A stretch of DNA of 64,000 nucleotides from DATBGO01 sp963785765 (GTDB taxonomy: Bacteria > Actinomycetota > Actinomycetes > Streptosporangiales > Streptosporangiaceae), in the NCBI GenBank assembly GCA_963785765.1, contig CAWAWM010000002.1:1054001-1118000 (forward strand), given 5' to 3'. Position numbers and translations under genes: made by a program. The notes beneath the pieces are model-generated. The model was given only the letters and a program-made list of their open reading frames with translations, did no database searches and was not told the DNA's origin. Positions 60,407 through 64,000 of the stretch are shown here, piece after piece. How positions within the stretch are numbered: the first letter of the stretch is position 1; every line of letters begins with the position of its first letter.

Positions 60407-62392
60407 TCAGCCGATGTGGCGGTGGACGTCGTCGCGCTTGGACGGGCCCGGATCGGCGGCGGACACCCAGGGTCCGGGAATGGACGGGTCGATGATGCCC
60501 TGCTCCAGCCAGGTGTACCGGTCCGACAGCACTCGGCCGGCGAGCGCCGAGTCGGCGGAGTCGGTGTTCTTCCACAGCTGGTCGAAAAGCTCCTCGCAGC
60601 GCACCCTGGCCTGCGCGCAGAACGCGTCGGCCAGCTCGAACCCGTTCTGGCCCCGGCCGCCCTCGGCGCCCTGCGAGGCGTCCATCTCGGCCCGCACGCA
60701 AGCGGCACTCATCGCGTACAGCTCGGCGCCGATGTCGACGATGCGGCCCAGGAAGCCCTGCCTGCGCTCCAGGCCGCCCTGCCAGCGGGCCATGCCGTAG
60801 AAGGTGGAGCGGGCCAGTTTCCTGCAGGCGCGCTCCACGTACCGCAGGTGCGGCGCCAGCGGGCCGAAGTCGCCATAGGCCTTGGGCTTCTGGCCCTCGC
60901 CGGTCACCAGGGTCGGCAGCCACTTGGCGTAGAACCCGCCGGCCTTGGCCGCCGCACGGGCCTTGTCAGCGGGAGCGATACCGGGCTTGATGACGTCGCC
61001 CGCCGCGGCCAGGTGCGCGTCCACTGCCTCGCGCGCGATGAACAGCCGCATGATCTCCGAGGAGCCCTCGAAGATCCGGTTGATCCGCATGTCCCGCTGC
61101 ATCTGCTCGGCAGGAACCCCGCGTTCGCCCCGGGCCGCCAGTGACGCGGCGGTCTCGTAGCCGCGCCCGCCGCGAATCTGGACGAAGTCGTCCACGATCT
61201 TCCAGCCCATCTCCGAGCAGTACAGCTTGGCGATCGCGGCCTCGATCCTGATGTCGCGGCGCTTGTCGTCGGCGAGCTGGGCGGAGAGCTCGACGACGGC
61301 TTCGAGAGCGTAGGTCGTGGCCGCGATGAACGCGATCTTCTTCGCCACCGCCTGGTGCTCGCCGACGGGGCGGCCCCACTGCACCCGCTCCCTGGACCAT
61401 TCCCTGGAGATCTTGAGCGCGAGCTTGCCCGCGGCCGCGCAGCTGGCGGGCAGCGAAAGGCGGCCGGTGTTCAGCGTGGTCAGGGCGATCTTGAGGCCCT
61501 GCCCCTCCTTGCCGATCCGGCTGGTCGCCGGCACCCGCACCTCGTGGAGCCTGGTCACCCCGTTCTCCAGGCCGCGCAGGCCCATGAAGGCGTTCCGGTT
61601 CTCGACGGTGATGCCTGCCGCGGTGCCCTCCACCACGAAGGCCGTGATCCCGCCGCGATGCCCCTCACTGCGGGGGACCAGCGCCATCACCACCAGGAGG
61701 TCGGCGACCACGCCGTTGGTCGTCCAGAGCTTGACGCCGTTGAGCACGTACTCGCTGCCATCGGCGGACGGGGTGGCCGTGGTGCTCAGCCGGGCCGGGT
61801 CGGAGCCGACATCGGGCTCGGTCAGCAGGAACGCGCTGATCTCGCCGCGCGCGCACCTCGGCAGGTACTGCTGCTTCTGCTCTTCGCTGCCGAACTGCGC
61901 GACGGGCTGCGGCACGCCGATCGACTGGTGCGCGGACAGCAGCGCGGAGACCACCGGCGAGACCGAGCCGATGATCATGAGGGCGCGGTTGTAGTAAAGG
62001 TTGGTGAGCCCCAGGCCGCCGTAGGCGGGAGAGATCTTCATCCCGAAGGCGCCCAGCGCCGCCAGGCCCTTGATGACGTCGTCCGGGATCTGAGCGTCTC
62101 GCTCGATGACCTCGCCGTCGATCGACTTCTCGCAGAACTCGCGCAGCCGGGCGCAGAACTCCTCGCCGCGCTTGACCGATTCCTCATCCGGGACCGGATG
62201 CGGGTGGATCAGGCCCAGCTGGAAGTCGCCGAGGAAGAGCTGCCTGCCGAAGCTGGGCAGCTCCCAGCTGGTCTCCCTGGCCTCCTCGGCCACCTGGCGG
62301 GCCTTGGCCTCGCTGACGTGCGGTTGTGCACTGGTAGCTGCGGCAACCTTTGTTGCCTGCCCGGCTTGCTGGGCACTGTCCTGTTCGCTCAT
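60407..62392 (-). CDS. Acyl-CoA dehydrogenase, VLCAD/ACAD9-like
   Basis: A 661-residue flavoenzyme with an extra C-terminal domain, like mammalian very-long-chain acyl-CoA dehydrogenase. Signatures: FLLTEPDVGSDPARLSTTAT and LNGVKLWTTNG (FAD/substrate site), WSRERVQWGRPVGEHQAVAK, and FEGSSEIMRLF with the catalytic base Glu. The first 45 residues are Ala/Gln-rich and unconserved. ATG 62392 has AAAGGGTCAAGG upstream. First step of beta-oxidation of long-chain acyl-CoA. Confidence 0.93.
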   Translation of the reverse strand: MSEQDSAQQAGQATKVAAATSAQPHVSEAKARQVAEEARETSWELPSFGRQLFLGDFQLGLIHPHPVPDEESVKRGEEFCARLREFCEKSIDGEVIERDAQIPDDVIKGLAALGAFGMKISPAYGGLGLTNLYYNRALMIIGSVSPVVSALLSAHQSIGVPQPVAQFGSEEQKQQYLPRCARGEISAFLLTEPDVGSDPARLSTTATPSADGSEYVLNGVKLWTTNGVVADLLVVMALVPRSEGHRGGITAFVVEGTAAGITVENRNAFMGLRGLENGVTRLHEVRVPATSRIGKEGQGLKIALTTLNTGRLSLPASCAAAGKLALKISREWSRERVQWGRPVGEHQAVAKKIAFIAATTYALEAVVELSAQLADDKRRDIRIEAAIAKLYCSEMGWKIVDDFVQIRGGRGYETAASLAARGERGVPAEQMQRDMRINRIFEGSSEIMRLFIAREAVDAHLAAAGDVIKPGIAPADKARAAAKAGGFYAKWLPTLVTGEGQKPKAYGDFGPLAPHLRYVERACRKLARSTFYGMARWQGGLERRQGFLGRIVDIGAELYAMSAACVRAEMDASQGAEGGRGQNGFELADAFCAQARVRCEELFDQLWKNTDSADSALAGRVLSDRYTWLEQGIIDPSIPGPWVSAADPGPSKRDDVHRHIG

Positions 62393-62606
62393 GGCCTTGA
62401 CCCTTTCGAAAGGTACCTACAGGTTACTGCCCGGTAGCGCCCGCCGGTTAACGCTGGTGTCGAGACGGCCCATGCCGACGGGCGATGCGGCACCGGCGCC
62501 TGAACATCGTTCAGAGAAATTTAAAACTCTAGTTGGAAGTTGCCTTATAGTAGAAGGACAAGCAAGCTAGACCACCAGACCCTGGTTTCACCGGAGGTGA
62601 ATCGCA

Positions 62607-63035
62607 ATGTTGCTCACATCGTTCGATCCGTTCACACATGAGTTCGACCGGATCGCGCAGCGGGCGTTCGGTACCGCGGCAGCGGGCAGGCCGACCATGC
62701 GGATGGATGTCATCCGTCGTGCGGCGGACGTCTCGCTCCGTTTCGACCTCCCGGGCATTGACCCCGAGAGCATCGACGTCACTGTGGACCGCGGCGTGCT
62801 GACCGTCAGCGCGAAGCGGGAGGAGGAGTACGCGGAGGGCGAGAAGCCGTTCATCCGCGAGCGGCTGATGGGCACGTTCACCCGCCGCGTCCACCTGTCG
62901 GACACGGTTGACGCCGACAAGATCGAGGCCGGGTACGCCGACGGCGTCCTGACGGTCCGGGTGCCGCTGACCGAGAAGGCCCTGCCGCGCAAGGTCGAGG
63001 TCACCACGGCGCCGAAGGCCGAGATCAGCGCCTGA
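62607..63035 (+). CDS. Small heat-shock protein, Hsp20/alpha-crystallin family
   Basis: A 142-residue sHSP. The alpha-crystallin domain spans about 35-130 (VSLRFDLPGIDPESIDVTVD to YADGVLTVRVPLTEKA), with the A-x-x-x-G-V-L-T-V/I signature DGVLTVRVPL. GTG-free start ATG 62607 with GGAGGT nine bases upstream. TATAGT at 62546-62551 is a possible -10 box in the AT-rich leader. Followed by an HspR-like regulator gene, which suggests joint heat-shock control. Confidence 0.95.
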   Translation: MLLTSFDPFTHEFDRIAQRAFGTAAAGRPTMRMDVIRRAADVSLRFDLPGIDPESIDVTVDRGVLTVSAKREEEYAEGEKPFIRERLMGTFTRRVHLSDTVDADKIEAGYADGVLTVRVPLTEKALPRKVEVTTAPKAEISA

Positions 63036-63138
63036 GGAGTCAGAGCGCAGCTCAGCGCCTGAAGCGGCGATAGGCTGTCCGGGCTCGGCGGGTGAGATCA
63101 CGGCCCGTCCGGGCCCGGCACCATCCCGGGAGCGAGTC

Positions 63139-63483
63139 GTGTCACTGTTGCCACTCGACGATGAGGACCTGCCGCTGTACACGGTCGGGCAGGTCTCGCA
63201 GATGCTGGAGATCCAGCAGGCGTTCCTGCGGCGGCTCGATGAGTTCAGCGTGGTGCGCCCGACCCGGTCATCAGGCGGTCAGCGCCGTTACACCCGGCGC
63301 GAGATCACGGTGGTCCGGTATGTCACGCGCCTGGTTGACGAGGGAATGACCTTGAACGCGATCCGCCGGGTGCTGCAGCTCGAGGAGCGGGTCAGGGAGC
63401 TCGAGGCGGAGCGGGATGCCTTGCGTGCCGCCCTTGCCGAGCGGGACGCGTTCCTGCGCAGGTTGCGGCCGCAGAGTCGCTAG
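63139..63483 (+). CDS. HspR-like MerR-family regulator
   Basis: 114 residues from GTG 63139 (GGGAG upstream). The MerR HTH reads YTVGQVSQMLEIQQAFLRRL with VVRPTRSSGGQRRYTRREIT, as in HspR. A long leucine/arginine/glutamate coiled coil follows (LEERVRELEAERDALRAALA). HspR represses chaperone genes through inverted repeats; its place beside hsp20 suggests this sHSP gene is the target. I see no clear HAIR consensus upstream of hsp20. Confidence 0.8.
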   Translation: MSLLPLDDEDLPLYTVGQVSQMLEIQQAFLRRLDEFSVVRPTRSSGGQRRYTRREITVVRYVTRLVDEGMTLNAIRRVLQLEERVRELEAERDALRAALAERDAFLRRLRPQSR

Positions 63484-63763
63484 CAGGTGCCAGGGTGCTG
63501 GCTGCCCGGCGCAGCCAGCACCCTGGTTAGCCGTCCGCGGGAGTAGTGACGCCGCGCCTGATGACGCTGGCGCGCGCCGGCATCGGCACTCATGGCGCCG
63601 GATGCGGCCGGGGCCGGCGGCGCGGCCTGAGCGGGTGGCCTGGGACGGACCGTCAGGCCGGAGACTGCGCACCCGAGTGCGGGGCTGTTCCGGTAACATG
63701 ACGTCCTGAGCCGGGCGTGTGCACTTGGTACGCAACGGTTTCGGCAGCGGCCGGACAGGCCTC

Positions 63764-63834
63764 GCGGGTGTAGTTCAATGGTAGAACGTCAGCTTCCCAA
63801 GCTGATAGTGCGAGTTCGATTCTCGTCACCCGCT
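63764..63834 (+). tRNA. tRNA-Gly (anticodon CCC)
   Basis: A 71-nt cloverleaf. GCGGGTG pairs with CACCCGC, the D arm has AGTTCAATGGTAGAAC, the anticodon loop TTCCCAA presents CCC, and the T arm has GAGTTCGATTCTC. A CCA follows directly at 63835-63837. The preceding 280 bases (63484-63763) hold no gene I can support. Confidence 0.95.
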
Positions 63835-63837
63835 CCA

Positions 63838-64000
63838 CGTGCAGCTGACGTAGATGTCAACGATGTCCGTCAGTTTTAGACCTCCGTGCCCGCCCAGCTC
63901 AGAACCTCTTTCCAAAGTCCGGAAGGGTTGTGGCATGGACGTGCCTCAGGTCGTGTGGCCGAGCGTGAGGTAGGGGGCTCGCGCTGCTGGTCGCCGTGGT
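63838..64000. other. Right edge, no gene recognised
   Basis: 163 bases after tRNA-Gly. A short frame from ATG 63934 ends after 12 codons. Nothing else can be supported before the window ends. Confidence 0.3.

Noticed and set aside
63653..63838. Minus-strand frame reading TRIELALSAWEADVLPLN
   Set aside because: It is the antisense of tRNA-Gly and a well-known spurious protein pattern.

Overview
The window is high-GC DNA from an actinobacterium, most likely a filamentous or soil actinomycete. The evidence is the very G+C-rich third codon positions, frequent GTG starts, the neighbouring DUF3027 and DUF2530 genes, a Methyltransf_19 protein, a CysO-type sulfur carrier next to threonine synthase, an IdeR-type regulator and two CIRCE boxes before a stand-alone groEL. 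I cannot fix the genus from sequence alone.

Left end (1-6.4 kb): a minus-strand phage-tail-like gene that carries a spherulin-4 (GH135-like) hydrolase domain runs off the window. It is followed upstream on the same strand by pelF-like and pelG-like genes for an exported polysaccharide. A putative TIM-barrel glycoside hydrolase lies divergently beyond them. This is the best candidate here for an under-described system. 6.4-11.6 kb holds an active/inactive pair of M16 peptidases, a PaaI-like thioesterase, an alpha/beta hydrolase and a GlsB/YeaQ-type membrane protein.

Accessory region (about 11.8-22.6 kb): two small unknown genes, a frame-broken secreted seven-repeat protein, a SAM methyltransferase, a complete IS630-like element whose transposase lacks its first catalytic Asp, a lower-GC SorC-like regulator with a small membrane protein, tRNA-Thr(UGU), and a three-gene mobile cassette (DUF6788, tyrosine-recombinase-like, DDE-transposase-like).

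Chromosomal core (22.6-64 kb): an aldo/keto reductase and an SGNH hydrolase; a block of membrane glycosyltransferase-like proteins with a PlsC acyltransferase and a mycosin-like subtilase; SAM hydroxide adenosyltransferase, DUF3263, a DegT-family protein lacking its PLP lysine, and OtsA; a SAM-I riboswitch before thrC-cysO; cspA and CIRCE-groEL; a large HAAS-like membrane protein; a second cold-shock protein; a frame-broken MFS gene; DUF3027/DUF2530; MarR-MFS; ThpR; DinB; citrate synthase-serC; pdxH; ideR-like; PAS/GAF/SpoIIE/HATPase; MerR; thiolase and acyl-CoA dehydrogenase; hsp20 with an HspR-like regulator; and tRNA-Gly(CCC).

Three genes are broken by what looks like loss of one base in G/C-rich sequence, and a fourth (plsC) by a 16-bp tandem duplication. 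Either the assembly has small indel errors or the strain is accumulating pseudogenes. This should be settled before reading biology into those genes.
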